A stretch of DNA of 64,000 bases from NCBI GenBank assembly GCA_028284945.1, contig JANQQJ010000041.1, forward strand, positions 62,001 to 126,000, given 5' to 3'. Made by a program: the position numbers and the translations under genes. The notes below the pieces were generated by a model. It worked only from the letters and a program-made list of their open reading frames with translations, was not told the DNA's origin and did not search any database. Of this stretch, positions 9,182 through 17,782 are shown one piece after another. The stretch is from Alphaproteobacteria bacterium (lineage in GTDB: Bacteria; Pseudomonadota; Alphaproteobacteria; SMXS01). Each line of letters starts with the position of its first letter. Positions within the stretch are counted from its first letter, which is position 1.

Positions 9182-10078
9182 TCATTGGTCCGCCGCGTGC
9201 AATTCTTCAAAGTAACTCCGCAGGGTCATGGTGCCGCGCACCGGGCCCACCCCATCGATCTCGCCTGCTGTAACGATGAAGTCGGCCAGATCGCCGAACT
9301 GAGTCGAGAGCACCCCGATCACCTTGACCAACGCCCGCGCCAGCCACATGGGCACGACGGTGATCTTGGGTTTCTTACCCACCACATCGAAGGCCAGATA
9401 GGCCGCCTCCAGCTGGGTCATGGTTTCCGGCCCGCCCACTTCGGCCTCCAGCTCATCGCCTTCTGAAATTTCGACGCAGGCCCGCGCCAGATCGCGGCCG
9501 TGGATCGGGCTCATCTTGTTGAGGCCCTTGCCGACCAGAAACACCCGGCCGCGCTTGGCCATGTCGTAGAGCGCACCCATGTCAGAGAAATAGCCGCAGG
9601 GGCGCACAATCCGGTACTCCATGCCGGAATTTTTCAGCAGGTCGACCACCCGCTCATGCACCTGGGTGATGACAAGCTGCATGATGTTCTCCGCGCCCTG
9701 CATGGAGACATAGGTGAAGCGCTTAACGCCCGCAGCCTTGGCCAGCTCGATCAGGGTCGCGTTGCACTGATAGTCCACCTGCTCAAAGGTCAGGCCATCG
9801 CGCTGGCGCGAAATGCCGACGGATGAAAACACCAGGTCGATCCCGTCCATCACGCCATCCAAGGTTTCCGGCTTGGTGAGTTCGCCGACGAAAACCTCAT
9901 CCGCATCGGCCTCGGTAATGGCGGGGGCCTTGAACGGTCCCGGCTTGCGCAGCCGCCGCTCGCTGCGGGTCAGCACCCGCACCCAATAGCCCCGTTCCTT
10001 GAAAGCTTTGACCGCATATTTGCCCAGATAACCAGTGGCCCCCGCCACCAGCACCCGCTTGATCTCCGTTTCCGCCAT
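9182..10078 (-). CDS. NAD(P)-binding atypical SDR (NmrA-like)
   Basis: This 298-residue protein starts MAETEIKRVLVAGATGYLGKYAVKAFKERGYWVRVLTRSE, an extended-SDR nucleotide site (GATGYLG). It carries VGISRQRDGLTFEQVDYQCNATLIELAKAAGVKRFTYVSMQGAE but no clear YxxxK pair, like NmrA/complex-I-assembly-type members. An in-frame GTG four codons upstream exists; ATG 10078 is preferred. The role could be redox sensing or reduction of quinone-like substrates. It is convergent with the reductase at 7922. Confidence 0.85.
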   Translation of the reverse strand: MAETEIKRVLVAGATGYLGKYAVKAFKERGYWVRVLTRSERRLRKPGPFKAPAITEADADEVFVGELTKPETLDGVMDGIDLVFSSVGISRQRDGLTFEQVDYQCNATLIELAKAAGVKRFTYVSMQGAENIMQLVITQVHERVVDLLKNSGMEYRIVRPCGYFSDMGALYDMAKRGRVFLVGKGLNKMSPIHGRDLARACVEISEGDELEAEVGGPETMTQLEAAYLAFDVVGKKPKITVVPMWLARALVKVIGVLSTQFGDLADFIVTAGEIDGVGPVRGTMTLRSYFEELHAADQ

Positions 10079-10202
10079 GCCGTCCGCCACCGCACTATCC
10101 CTGGTGCGGACAATGGCACGGGCTCGCCTGCGTGTTAAGCTGAAGGCTCCTCACCTGTTCGGTCCCTCTCCTGTCCGTCAACAAATGGAAGCGATGTCAT
10201 AA

Positions 10203-10910
10203 ATGATTGATCTCTATACAGCAGGAACGCCGAATGGCTGGAAGGCCTCAATCTGTCTTGAGGAGCTGGGTCTGCCCTACAACACGACCCATATCGATCT
10301 CACTCAGAACGAACAAAAACAAGAGTGGTACCTGAAGATCAATCCCAACGGGCGCATCCCGGCGATTATCGACAGAGAAAACAACGATTTCGGTGTGTTT
10401 GAATCAGGCGCAATTCTGATCTACCTGGCGGAGAAGACGGGGCAGCTTTTGCCACAGGACAGTGATAAACGCTCGCTTGCCCTGCAGTGGCTGATGTTTC
10501 AGATGGGCGGCGTCGGCCCCATGCAGGGTCAGGCGCTCGTCTTCATCAGAAACGTGCCGGAGAAGATGCCCTATGTGATTGACCGATACGTCAATGAAAC
10601 CAAACGCCTGTACCGTGTTCTTGATCGCCGCCTGGCTGAGGAGGAATTTCTGGCCGGCGACTACAGCATCGCGGATATCACCGTGTGGCCCTGGATCTAT
10701 TGTGCGGAATGGACAGGGATCGACCTTCAGGAAACACCCCATCTCGCGCGGTGGTTCGAGACGCTTTCGGCCCGCCCAGCCGTCAAAAGGGGGCTCAACG
10801 TTCCCGAGCCTTTCGACATCAACGAACTCATGAACGACGAGGACCAGGTCAAGGAAATCGAAAACCGGTGGAGCAAATTGCTCGGGGAAAACAATCCCGA
10901 AGCCTCCTAG
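10203..10910 (+). CDS. Glutathione S-transferase (Nu-class-like)
   Basis: This is a 235-residue GST. The thioredoxin-like half opens [33 protein letters not shown], with the glutathione-binding [10 protein letters not shown] and [12 protein letters not shown]. The helical half carries [12 protein letters not shown]. The TPNGWK segment resembles YfcG/YghU enzymes, which have disulfide-bond reductase or organic hydroperoxide activity. It is monocistronic by spacing (91 bp to the next gene). Confidence 0.9.
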   Translation: MIDLYTAGTPNGWKASICLEELGLPYNTTHIDLTQNEQKQEWYLKINPNGRIPAIIDRENNDFGVFESGAILIYLAEKTGQLLPQDSDKRSLALQWLMFQMGGVGPMQGQALVFIRNVPEKMPYVIDRYVNETKRLYRVLDRRLAEEEFLAGDYSIADITVWPWIYCAEWTGIDLQETPHLARWFETLSARPAVKRGLNVPEPFDINELMNDEDQVKEIENRWSKLLGENNPEAS

Positions 10911-11001
10911 CAATCAAGACGGTCCAGCCCTGACAGATTAGAACACCGGCATTGCCGCGTGTTAGACTCAGGCCCTCTCACTGCCCATTAGGAGACCTGC
11001 C

Positions 11002-11526
11002 TTGAGTGAAACATCCGCCCGCCCCGCCTGGTTCGCCCGCCGCGAAATCGCGCCCTTTACCCTGGATGACGAGGCGGTGCAGGACATCCTGGGCCGCGCC
11101 ACCCATGGCGTCGTCTCCTGGGTGACGAAGGAGTGCAAGCCGGTGTCCGCGGTGATGCTGTTTTGCATGATCGACGGGAAAATCACCATGAGCTCCACTA
11201 CCAACCGGGCGAAATATCACGCATGGCGGCGCAACCCGGCGGCCTGTTTCTGCACCTGGGACCCGGAAAGCATTGGCCGCCAGGTGACCCTGCGCGGTGA
11301 GATGGAACTCATGCAGGACCCGGAGCTTTTGCGGAAGTTTACCGAGGTATTCCTGACCCGCCGCGCCGGCGGCGAGGCCCCGACGCCCGACCGCCTTCAA
11401 GAAGAATATGAAAAATTCGACGCGCCCGACCGGCACATGATGCAGCTGAAAGTCGATAAGGTGCTGACCCACGACCTGCACAAACTGTTTCAGGTGGAGA
11501 CCGAAGGGACCGATGTTTGGGGGTGA
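11002..11526 (+). CDS. Pyridoxamine-oxidase-fold flavin/F420-binding protein
   Basis: This 174-residue split-barrel protein has IDGKITMSSTTNRAKYHAWRRNPAACFCTWDPESIGRQVTLRGEMEL, the strand-and-Arg/Lys pattern that binds the flavin phosphate in the PNPOx-like family. The start is TTG at 11002, with AGGAG eight bases upstream and no nearby ATG. The SIR2-like gene begins 6 bp after its stop, so it may be the first gene of a two-gene transcript. Substrate unknown. Confidence 0.8.
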   Translation: MSETSARPAWFARREIAPFTLDDEAVQDILGRATHGVVSWVTKECKPVSAVMLFCMIDGKITMSSTTNRAKYHAWRRNPAACFCTWDPESIGRQVTLRGEMELMQDPELLRKFTEVFLTRRAGGEAPTPDRLQEEYEKFDAPDRHMMQLKVDKVLTHDLHKLFQVETEGTDVWG

Positions 11527-11532
11527 GCAAAA

Positions 11533-12564
11533 TTGCTAAGAAATCCTACGACATTTGTGATCGGCGCTGGGGCTGGCAAAGTTGTCAATATGCCAACCGG
11601 TGCTGACCTGATCGATTCTATCGAGAGGGGGCTAAACTTCACTTTTGAAGGCATCAGAGGCGACCCGCAAACTGGAAACCGCCGCGTCTGGCAGGCAGTA
11701 CAAGAACACATAAAGCAATCACAGGACTCACCAAACCAGGATGAATTCCGACAAGCTGCCCTACAGATATCAAATGCAATGCCGCAGTGTGAATCCATCG
11801 ACAACTATATTGCGGCGCATGAAGGAAGTGACGAGATAGAGCTTCTGGGCAAGCTTTCCATTATCGACAACGTTCTAACCTTGGAATCTCAGAGCAGCAT
11901 GCATAAGGCAAGCCACGACCTAAACGGGGAGCTCGCTATTACTGCCTGTCGAGATACTTGGTATACGAAGTTGTTCAAGCTGCTTCATTCAGGTTTGACA
12001 AGACAGACCTGCTCAGAGGTCTTCAACAACGCAAAGTTCATTGTCTTCAACTACGATCGATGCTTGGAACACTTCTTCTTTCACTCTTTGCAAAACTACT
12101 TTGCCATCACACCAAGTTACGCTGCTGAAATTGTCAATTCCGCAACGGTCTTTCATCCCTATGGGACGCCTGGAATGCTGCCATGGCAAGGCGGGGCGGA
12201 CATTGTTCAATTTGGTGAAGCAATTTCTCCAGATAGATTACTCCACCTGTCGCGTAGGATCAGGACATTCGGAGAAAAATCGGATGACAGCGTCACAAAA
12301 GAAGGAATAACCAAGGCATTGGACAACTCTTCAACAGTTGTATTCCTTGGTTTTGGTTACCACGATCAAAATGTTGATCTGCTAAAGATTCCGTACCTGG
12401 ATATAAAGCGCGTGTTTGGTACTGCACTTGACCTATCGCTTTACAATACCGAAGCAGTAAGCCACCGACTAAGGAAGGCGCTCAGTATGCCTCCTCATCG
12501 CAGTGTTACGCTGGAAAATGTGAACTGCGAGAAACTCATTGAGGAGTATTCACAAGCGTTATGA
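11533..12564 (+). CDS. SIR2-like NAD-binding protein, possible defence gene
   Basis: This 343-residue protein has the SIR2-like Rossmann core. FVIGAGAGKVVNMPTGADL (residues 8-26) gives the glycine loop, VFNYDRCLEHFF carries N173 and D175, FHPYGTPG carries H208, and VVFLGFGYHDQN (269-280) forms the distal nucleotide loop. These are the positions used for NAD in SIR2 domains of antiphage systems. No second domain is large enough to identify. The start is TTG at 11533. The gene is visibly more A+T-rich than both neighbours and begins 6 bp after the flavin-fold gene, so it looks inserted. NAD hydrolysis and defence are inferences. Confidence 0.7.
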   Translation: MLRNPTTFVIGAGAGKVVNMPTGADLIDSIERGLNFTFEGIRGDPQTGNRRVWQAVQEHIKQSQDSPNQDEFRQAALQISNAMPQCESIDNYIAAHEGSDEIELLGKLSIIDNVLTLESQSSMHKASHDLNGELAITACRDTWYTKLFKLLHSGLTRQTCSEVFNNAKFIVFNYDRCLEHFFFHSLQNYFAITPSYAAEIVNSATVFHPYGTPGMLPWQGGADIVQFGEAISPDRLLHLSRRIRTFGEKSDDSVTKEGITKALDNSSTVVFLGFGYHDQNVDLLKIPYLDIKRVFGTALDLSLYNTEAVSHRLRKALSMPPHRSVTLENVNCEKLIEEYSQAL

Positions 12565-12587
12565 CATCAGACCAAACTCTAGAGGCA

Positions 12588-12899
12588 CTACCCCCTCACC
12601 TGCTCGATCTCATTGTAGACGCTCATTACCGGGTCGCCGTCGACGCAGTCCATGAAGCGGGGTGAGATGTCCTCTACGTGGGCGGCGGTCATATGCGCGT
12701 CGAGCGCGGCCTGGTCGGCCCAGCGTTCCATGAAGTAATAGTCACCCGGCTGGTCTGTCTTGAAGAGGCTGTAGAACAGCGCGCCTGGTTCATTGGCGCG
12801 CACGGCCTCAATCATCTCCTTGGCGGCGGCTTCAAAGTCGGCCTCGCGGCCCGGTTTGGCCTTGATGTGCACGGTCACGCCCAGCATCGCGCTCACCAT
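12588..12899 (-). CDS. Antibiotic-biosynthesis-monooxygenase-fold (ABM) protein 2
   Basis: This 103-residue ABM ferredoxin-like protein contains LGVTVHIKAKPGREADFEAAAKEMIEAVRANEPGALFYSLFKT and YYFMERWADQAALDAHMTAAHV. Its ATG (12899) lies inside the end of the preceding ABM gene (TGG TGA read as ATGGTGA), so translation is coupled. An alternative start is the next ATG (MLGVTV). Members are heme or quinone oxygenases or simple stress proteins; substrate unknown. Confidence 0.85.
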   Translation of the reverse strand: MVSAMLGVTVHIKAKPGREADFEAAAKEMIEAVRANEPGALFYSLFKTDQPGDYYFMERWADQAALDAHMTAAHVEDISPRFMDCVDGDPVMSVYNEIEQVRG

Positions 12900-13180
12900 A
12901 CCTGTGTGAGGGTGACGACCTCCAGGTCGCCATCCAGCATGGGGCCCACGGTTTCCATCGCCTTGGCCACATGGGCGGAGGCGCCGTGCGCGTCGACCGC
13001 GGCCTGATCCTCATAGGCTTCGAGCGCGACAAAAGCATCCGGGTCGTCCGTGTAATAGCCGCGGTAGAACACATTGCCCGGCTCCTGGCTTTCCACCGTG
13101 TGCGACATGCGCGCGGTGTGTTCGGCAAAGGCGGTGCCCTGCCCCTGCTTCACGCGCAGCTTAACAATCAATCCGATCAC
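12893..13180 (-). CDS. Antibiotic-biosynthesis-monooxygenase-fold (ABM) protein 1
   Basis: This 95-residue protein opens MIGLIVKLRVKQGQGTAFAEHTARMSHTVESQEPGNVFYRGYYT and has FVALEAYEDQAAVDAHGASAHVAKA, the same fold and motif order as its downstream neighbour. It is the first gene of an overlapping pair. ABM proteins act as dimers, so the two products could form a heterodimer (inference). Confidence 0.85.
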   Translation of the reverse strand: MIGLIVKLRVKQGQGTAFAEHTARMSHTVESQEPGNVFYRGYYTDDPDAFVALEAYEDQAAVDAHGASAHVAKAMETVGPMLDGDLEVVTLTQVW

Positions 13181-13230
13181 TGAACTCTCCCCATTGATTC
13201 ACAACCAAGTCTAACAGCCCCGCGCCGCCC

Positions 13231-13278
13231 CTGTCTCGATACACCGTTCGTCCCGAACGGCACTCGACACGAACGGCT
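13231..13278. repeat. Dispersed palindromic repeat, short copy
   Basis: TCTCGATACACCGTTCGTCCCGAACGGCACTCGACACGAACGG in pieces: the palindrome CCGTTCGTCCCGAACGG at 13244-13260, then CTCGACACGAACGG. It is a reduced copy of the element seen at 9000, 33391 and 44221, lying between two minus-strand genes. Confidence 0.6.
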
Positions 13279-13297
13279 TGGTTTACTTACCGGAGCA

Positions 13298-13942
13298 CTA
13301 AAGTCGGCTTTGCTTGCGCTGGGTGGCGATGGGCAGGTCGCTGATGCGCGCCATCTCCCCCGTCTTGAAAGAGGCTGGCTCAGCCAGATAGTCCAGCACC
13401 ATATCCGTGGCGTCATTGCCCCAGAATAGCTCGTCATCGATGATGAAGGTGGGCACGCCAAAAACGCCGCGTTCAATCGCTTGTTCGGTATTGGTGCGCA
13501 GGGTGGCTTTGACCGCTGGATCGCCAGTTGCCGCCTCCAGATCCTCTACGCCCAGCGAGGCCGCGAGCGCGCGGAACGAGTCCGGAGACTGGCCGTCGTT
13601 CCCCTGCCCCCAGATATGGTTGTAGATCGCGCCCACCACCGCCGGTGTGCTGCCCAGGGCGATGGAAAGCCGCAGTGGCACCAGCGGGTTGAACGGATGG
13701 GCCGGCGGCGTTTTGAAAGGCACGCCCATACGCCCGGCCAACCAATGACACGTGCGATAGGTCTGCACCCGTTTGGCGGGGATCTCCGCCGGGCCCTTTT
13801 GATCCCAATGGCCCAGCAGCCCGGCAAACAGTACCGGCTTCAGCGCTACGTCCAGGTCCGGTGGCAGCCGGTCAAATTGCAGAAACTGCAGATAGGCAAA
13901 GGGCGAAATGAAGTCGAAATACCAGTCGGCGTGTCGGGACAA
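13298..13942 (-). CDS. 2-hydroxychromene-2-carboxylate isomerase family (DsbA fold)
   Basis: This 214-residue DsbA-like protein begins HADWYFDFISPFAYLQF, where Ser and Pro take the place of the thioredoxin cysteines, as in kappa-class GSTs and NahD-type isomerases. GVFGVPTFIIDDELFWGND carries the cis-Pro loop that binds glutathione. The family isomerises 2-hydroxychromene-2-carboxylate in naphthalene-type degradation, but is also found where no such pathway exists, as appears so here. The start is TTG at 13942, without a strong Shine-Dalgarno, so the first codons are uncertain. It is divergent from a GST. Confidence 0.85.
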   Translation of the reverse strand: MSRHADWYFDFISPFAYLQFLQFDRLPPDLDVALKPVLFAGLLGHWDQKGPAEIPAKRVQTYRTCHWLAGRMGVPFKTPPAHPFNPLVPLRLSIALGSTPAVVGAIYNHIWGQGNDGQSPDSFRALAASLGVEDLEAATGDPAVKATLRTNTEQAIERGVFGVPTFIIDDELFWGNDATDMVLDYLAEPASFKTGEMARISDLPIATQRKQSRL

Positions 13943-14056
13943 GGCGGGCCTGCTCGATTGGAGGGAGCACTTACCCTAATGCCCCTTTTCGGCGATTGCC
14001 AATATCGGCACGCGCGGGCAAGCTGCAGCGGCATCTGTGAAGAGGGAGAACCCGTA

Positions 14057-14680
14057 ATGAGCGGACTGACAATCTATGGCATCCCAACGTCGCGCGCGCT
14101 GCGGTCGGTGTGGATGGCCGAAGAACTGCACCAGGAAATCGGGCTGGCGTACAAAAATATCCCGACCCATTTCATTGATGAATCGAAAGAGCCGGATTAT
14201 CTGGCAATCAACCCGAATGGCCGGGTGCCCGCGATGGATGATGACGGGCTGATCCTGTTCGAATCCATGGCGATCAATCTCTATCTGGCCCGCAAGCACA
14301 AGGATAGCGCCCTGTCGCCACGCGATTTGGCCGAGGACGCCCAGGCAACTCAATGGAGCTTTTGGGCGATGACCGAGCTGGAACCCAACATCATCGCACT
14401 GGTCGTCCGCCACCCGAAGATCGCGATGTCGCCACCCAATCCGGAAATCGAAGATGCGGCCCGGGAGGCGATTGAACGGCCGCTCAAGGTCCTCGACGCC
14501 CATCTGGACGGCCGCGACTGGCTCTTCGGTGACCGGTTTACGGTGGCTGACCTGAATGTGTCTGCGGTGATGTCGCTTTCGAAATTTATCGGGCTGGAAT
14601 TTTCAGCCTATCCCCATGTGCAGGACTGGTTCGACCGGTGCCTGGCCCGGCCCGCCTATGCTGCAGCGCAAAATAAATAG
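14057..14680 (+). CDS. Glutathione S-transferase
   Basis: This is a 207-residue GST. The thioredoxin half opens MSGLTIYGIPTSRALRSVWMAEELHQEIGLAYKNI, with INPNGRVPAM and FESMAINLYLARK. The helical half carries FTVADLNVSAVMSLSKF. The start at 14057 is set by the GAGGGAG upstream and the family N-terminus. The Ser in PTSRALR is the likely glutathione-activating residue. It is divergent from the DsbA-fold isomerase; both use glutathione in their families, so shared control is possible. Confidence 0.9.
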   Translation: MSGLTIYGIPTSRALRSVWMAEELHQEIGLAYKNIPTHFIDESKEPDYLAINPNGRVPAMDDDGLILFESMAINLYLARKHKDSALSPRDLAEDAQATQWSFWAMTELEPNIIALVVRHPKIAMSPPNPEIEDAAREAIERPLKVLDAHLDGRDWLFGDRFTVADLNVSAVMSLSKFIGLEFSAYPHVQDWFDRCLARPAYAAAQNK

Positions 14681-14792
14681 TGAGTTTGCTGCGGCGCAAC
14701 GCGTTTTCGGCTGTTATGAAACCCGAGCACGGCGGCAAGGGTAGGTGCCGCCAAATCACCAGATAAGCCGCTTGTGAGTCATGTCAAATTGT

Positions 14793-14813
14793 AATGTCAG
14801 TATTACTGACATT
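14793..14813. promoter_or_regulatory. 21-bp palindrome upstream of UrcA gene
   Basis: The arms AATGTCAGTA and TACTGACATT are perfect complements around a single T, inside an A/T-rich stretch about 100 bp before the UrcA start. It looks like a dimeric repressor or activator site. A terminator for the GST is less likely, because only a broken T-run follows. Confidence 0.5.
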
Positions 14814-14910
14814 ATTTTATAAACCACTGATCTAATGAATAAATCTCCATCGTAAAGACGGCAAAATGAGGCCCGGGATGGCCCCGGGCTTGCCCTTTAA
14901 GGAGATTAAC

Positions 14911-15300
14911 ATGTCTGTTCGCACTCATCTGACCGCCCTGGCCGCTGCCGTTTTCATGACCGGCACAATTGCTGCACCTGCTAACGCCATCCTGGAAGGA
15001 CCGACCGAATCTGTTGAAGTACCGGTTGCCGGCTATGACCTCAACCAGGCGCAGGATCTGGACACGCTGCACCGGGAAATCGTCAGCGTTGCGACCGACC
15101 TGTGCCGGGAAGAATTCCGCAACTGGGTGCTGGGCAGCATTCACAAGCAGATCGACAACTGCATTGCCGAGACTGTCGACTCAGCAATTGAAGAGTCAGA
15201 TATCGATGGTCTGCAGGAATTTCATGGCGCGATCGACCTCAGCCTGCGCTATGAGACCGACCGCCCGACCGACGTGACCCTGCTGCTGGCCTCTAACTAA
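14911..15300 (+). CDS. UrcA family protein, exported
   Basis: The 129-residue precursor has a signal peptide (MSVRTHLTALAAAVFMTGTIAAPANA). The mature part, VEVPVAGYDLNQAQDLDTLHREIVSVATDLC and INDC-like second cysteine (QIDNCIAETVDSAI), matches the UrcA layout with two cysteines likely to be disulfide-bonded in the periplasm. AAGGAG precedes ATG 14911. A G/C hairpin (GCCCGGG/CCCGGGC, 14871-14889) sits in the leader just before it. The function of the family is unknown. A strong terminator closes the unit. Confidence 0.85.
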   Translation: MSVRTHLTALAAAVFMTGTIAAPANAILEGPTESVEVPVAGYDLNQAQDLDTLHREIVSVATDLCREEFRNWVLGSIHKQIDNCIAETVDSAIEESDIDGLQEFHGAIDLSLRYETDRPTDVTLLLASN

Positions 15301-15323
15301 GCCACGCCGTATTAGAAATGTTG

Positions 15324-15356
15324 AAGGGCCCCGGCGGCGTCGCCGGGGCCCTTTTT
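15324..15356 (+). terminator. Rho-independent terminator after UrcA
   Basis: The stem GGGCCCCGGCG / CGCCGGGGCCC (15326-15336 and 15341-15351) has a 4-nt loop and is followed by TTTTTCTTT. Confidence 0.95.
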
Positions 15357-15364
15357 CTTTGGGC

Positions 15365-15613
15365 TTACTTTTTAACCGCGCGATAGACCACCAGAAGAAT
15401 GATCGCTCCGCCCACGGCAAGAAACAGGCTCATCAGGTTAAAGCCGCTTACGCTGCCAATGCCGGCCACCGTGCCCAGATAGCCACCCAGAATGCCGCCC
15501 ACGACACCGATGGCAATCGTAACGATCAGGCCCCCGGGATCCTTGCCGGGCATAATCCATTTTGCCAGGAAGCCCGCGACCAGGCCCAGCAACATCCATG
15601 TCAGAAATCCCAT
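15365..15613 (-). CDS. GlsB/YeaQ/YmgE-family small membrane protein
   Basis: The 82 residues form three hydrophobic segments (MGFLTWMLLGLVAGFLAKWIMPG, LIVTIAIGVVGGILGGYLG, LMSLFLAVGGAIILLVVYRAV) with the G-x-x-A-K-W-I-x-P-G signature and glycine-rich turns of the transglycosylase-associated/YeaQ family. Start ATG is at 15613. It is an inner-membrane protein, often stress-induced, with no proven biochemical role. It converges on the UrcA terminator. Confidence 0.9.
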   Translation of the reverse strand: MGFLTWMLLGLVAGFLAKWIMPGKDPGGLIVTIAIGVVGGILGGYLGTVAGIGSVSGFNLMSLFLAVGGAIILLVVYRAVKK

Positions 15614-15775
15614 CAAGCGTCTCCATTCGTGCTGACGCGCCCTTTGGCGTCGGCGCCACACTGGCTGATTTGTCTTTCCGGGACAAGCCGCAGCGTTGAT
15701 TGATGCCGGTCAATGCAAGATCCGGCAGCTTCTGGTGTTGTGAAGCGTGACACTCAAACACGCTATGATAAGCCT

Positions 15776-16099
15776 ATGACCAAGCATGATGACATCGCCG
15801 ATGCCTTACGTCAGCGGATGCAGGCATTGACCGGACGGATCGAACAGCTCGATCACGATCTGCGGGAGCCCGCCAACCCGGATTTCGCCGAACAGGCTAC
15901 CGAAGCCGAACATGACGAAATGATGGAGGCGCTGGAGGAATCCAGCCGTGCCGAGGTGCAGCAGATCAAAGCCGCTTTGGCGCGCATTAAAGACGGCACC
16001 TATGGCACCTGTGCCAATTGCGATGAACCCATCGCACCGGCGCGCCTTGAAGCGGTTCCCTATGCAACGCTCTGCATTGAATGCGCCAGCGCCGCCTAG
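15776..16099 (+). CDS. DksA/TraR-type zinc-finger protein
   Basis: This 107-residue protein has a coiled-coil-like N-terminal half and a C4 zinc finger: C79, C82, C100 and C103 (CANCDEPI ... LCIEC). It is shorter than DksA and lacks its characteristic acidic DxxDxA coiled-coil tip, so it resembles the TraR/YbiI-like small members. These bind in the RNA polymerase secondary channel, or have unknown roles. Start 15776 is chosen as the Met just before the helix. Confidence 0.9.
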   Translation: MTKHDDIADALRQRMQALTGRIEQLDHDLREPANPDFAEQATEAEHDEMMEALEESSRAEVQQIKAALARIKDGTYGTCANCDEPIAPARLEAVPYATLCIECASAA

Positions 16100-16105
16100 A
16101 CCGTA

Positions 16106-16795
16106 TCAGACCTGTTTCGGTAGATCGGCAATCCGCCAAATGCCTAAACACTTGTCTTGATACGCGCCGCCCATTTCCTGGCAATCCTCATTGATAAGCA
16201 AGGCCGGCTCGCTCCAGGAAAACGGTTCTAGGCAATGATTCAGCGGCCTCCAGTCGCCGTCTTCTACATCTTCATTCCGGTCGGCATTGGTAAAGTGGGT
16301 TACGGCCAGCCACTCACTACCTGAATCGACAAGATGGGCTATCGCCTTGTAGGTGTTTTCAAAGCTGAGATGTACCAAACAGTCGCGGCACAAGATCAGA
16401 TCGCCTCTCGGAATGGGGCCTATTGTCAGGTCGGCAAGCCTGTATTCCTTCGTTGCGTCCCTGGCGTGCTGTTTGGCTAGCCCGTCTATCAGTTCAGGCA
16501 CAATATCAATTCCGATATAGCGCTGGATCGGCAGGCCTGCTGATGCAACCCACCGACCATCACCACATGGCGCATCAATCAGCGTTTCAACACCCAACAT
16601 TGAGCAAAGGTGAGCCAGTCGCCGCGCAAAAATCTGCGTCGCATCATGTTCCGAGCCCAGGCCCGAAACCGATGTCGGCGCGCCCCACAGGTTCAGATCG
16701 TGAATTGCCCGGAAACGATCCGACAACGAAAGAGAGGTCAGCTGATCGCGATGTTCCGCGAACCGTTGCTGCGCCAATACAGGTGGCCGTTTCAC
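16106..16795 (-). CDS. Class I SAM-dependent methyltransferase
   Basis: This 229-residue protein has the SAM motif I LIDAPCGDGRWVA (about 73-85), IGIDIVPELIDGL as motif II, and LILCRDCLVHLSFEN as the motif IV/post-IV region. It starts at GTG 16795 with AGGAG upstream. It follows the enoyl-CoA hydratase gene by 19 bp, so the two are probably co-transcribed. Acceptor unknown. Confidence 0.85.
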   Translation of the reverse strand: MKRPPVLAQQRFAEHRDQLTSLSLSDRFRAIHDLNLWGAPTSVSGLGSEHDATQIFARRLAHLCSMLGVETLIDAPCGDGRWVASAGLPIQRYIGIDIVPELIDGLAKQHARDATKEYRLADLTIGPIPRGDLILCRDCLVHLSFENTYKAIAHLVDSGSEWLAVTHFTNADRNEDVEDGDWRPLNHCLEPFSWSEPALLINEDCQEMGGAYQDKCLGIWRIADLPKQV

Positions 16796-16814
16796 GGTCT
16801 AACGGCTCCTCGGC

Positions 16815-17600
16815 CTATTTCCCGCTGAAGACAGGTGCGCGCTTTTCCATAAAGGCGCGCATCGCTTCCTTGGTGTCGTCTGATTGCATGATGGTGGCGT
16901 GCCGCTCGCTCTCAAGCGTGATGTAATCCGCCAGGCCCGTGCGTTCGGCGGCCAGGAAATTCTGCTTCAGCGCAGTGATCGCCAAGGGCGCGGCACCGGC
17001 CAGGCGCTGCACCACGGCTTCGGCCTCATCACGGAAAACGGAATCATCGAACACCCTTGAAACCATGCCGATGCGCAACGCCTCGGCCGCATCGAACTTG
17101 TCCGGCATAAAACACAGTTCGCGGGCCTTGGCCGCGCCCAATAGACGCGGCAGGAACCAGGGACCACCCATATCGCCAGCAACGCCCACCGTCAGGAACG
17201 CCACATTGAACATCGCCGAGCTGGCCGCAACGCGCAGGTCACACGCCAGTGCCCAGCCAAGCCCGGCCCCGGCGGCCGCCCCATTGATCGCCGCAATCGT
17301 CACTTGCGGCATCTCGTGCAGCAGCGTCGCGACGTGGAACGCCTCGACATCCCGTCGCTTACCGGTGGTGTCGCGCGGCCCGCTGGTCTGCAAATTGAGG
17401 TCAGCGCCCGGACAGAAATGCGTGCCGGCGCCCGTCAGCAACAGCACCCGCAGGTCACTGTTGCGGGACGCCAGCGAAAGCGCGTCATAGGCCTCTTCCA
17501 GCATCTGGGTCGTCATGCCGTTGCGCGCGTCGGGCCGGTTGATCGTTAGTCGCCCAACCGGTCCATCTACCTCAAACAATATGGTTTCATATGTCGTCAT
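16815..17600 (-). CDS. Enoyl-CoA hydratase/isomerase
   Basis: This is a 261-residue crotonase. The first oxyanion segment is TGAGTHFCPGADLNLQT; the second is AAINGAAAGAGLGWALACDLRVAASSAMF. A Gly-Asp-Met-Gly (GVAGDMGGPWFLPRLLG) occupies the catalytic region where classical hydratases carry Glu. The protein therefore has at most one of the two usual glutamates and may be an isomerase, hydrolase or other crotonase. It is first gene of a pair with the methyltransferase. Confidence 0.85.
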   Translation of the reverse strand: MTTYETILFEVDGPVGRLTINRPDARNGMTTQMLEEAYDALSLASRNSDLRVLLLTGAGTHFCPGADLNLQTSGPRDTTGKRRDVEAFHVATLLHEMPQVTIAAINGAAAGAGLGWALACDLRVAASSAMFNVAFLTVGVAGDMGGPWFLPRLLGAAKARELCFMPDKFDAAEALRIGMVSRVFDDSVFRDEAEAVVQRLAGAAPLAITALKQNFLAAERTGLADYITLESERHATIMQSDDTKEAMRAFMEKRAPVFSGK

Positions 17601-17782
17601 TGGGGCAGTCTCCTAATCATCAAGGGGGTTTCTTTGTTTGCCGCTGTCGAAGAATCCCCTAGATCAATCATGGTCTTCCAAACGAGCCGGCGCAAATCCC
17701 TTGCGCATTGTCCCGGGACACCTAATTCTTGTGGGACTTGGCGGGCCGCCATAGTGGATGCGATCGCATAGAGGAGCGGGAT

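Noticed and set aside
13481-14056. Long N-terminal extension of the GST at 14057
   Set aside because: It overlaps the isomerase gene on the other strand and is absent from the family; the Shine-Dalgarno supports 14057.
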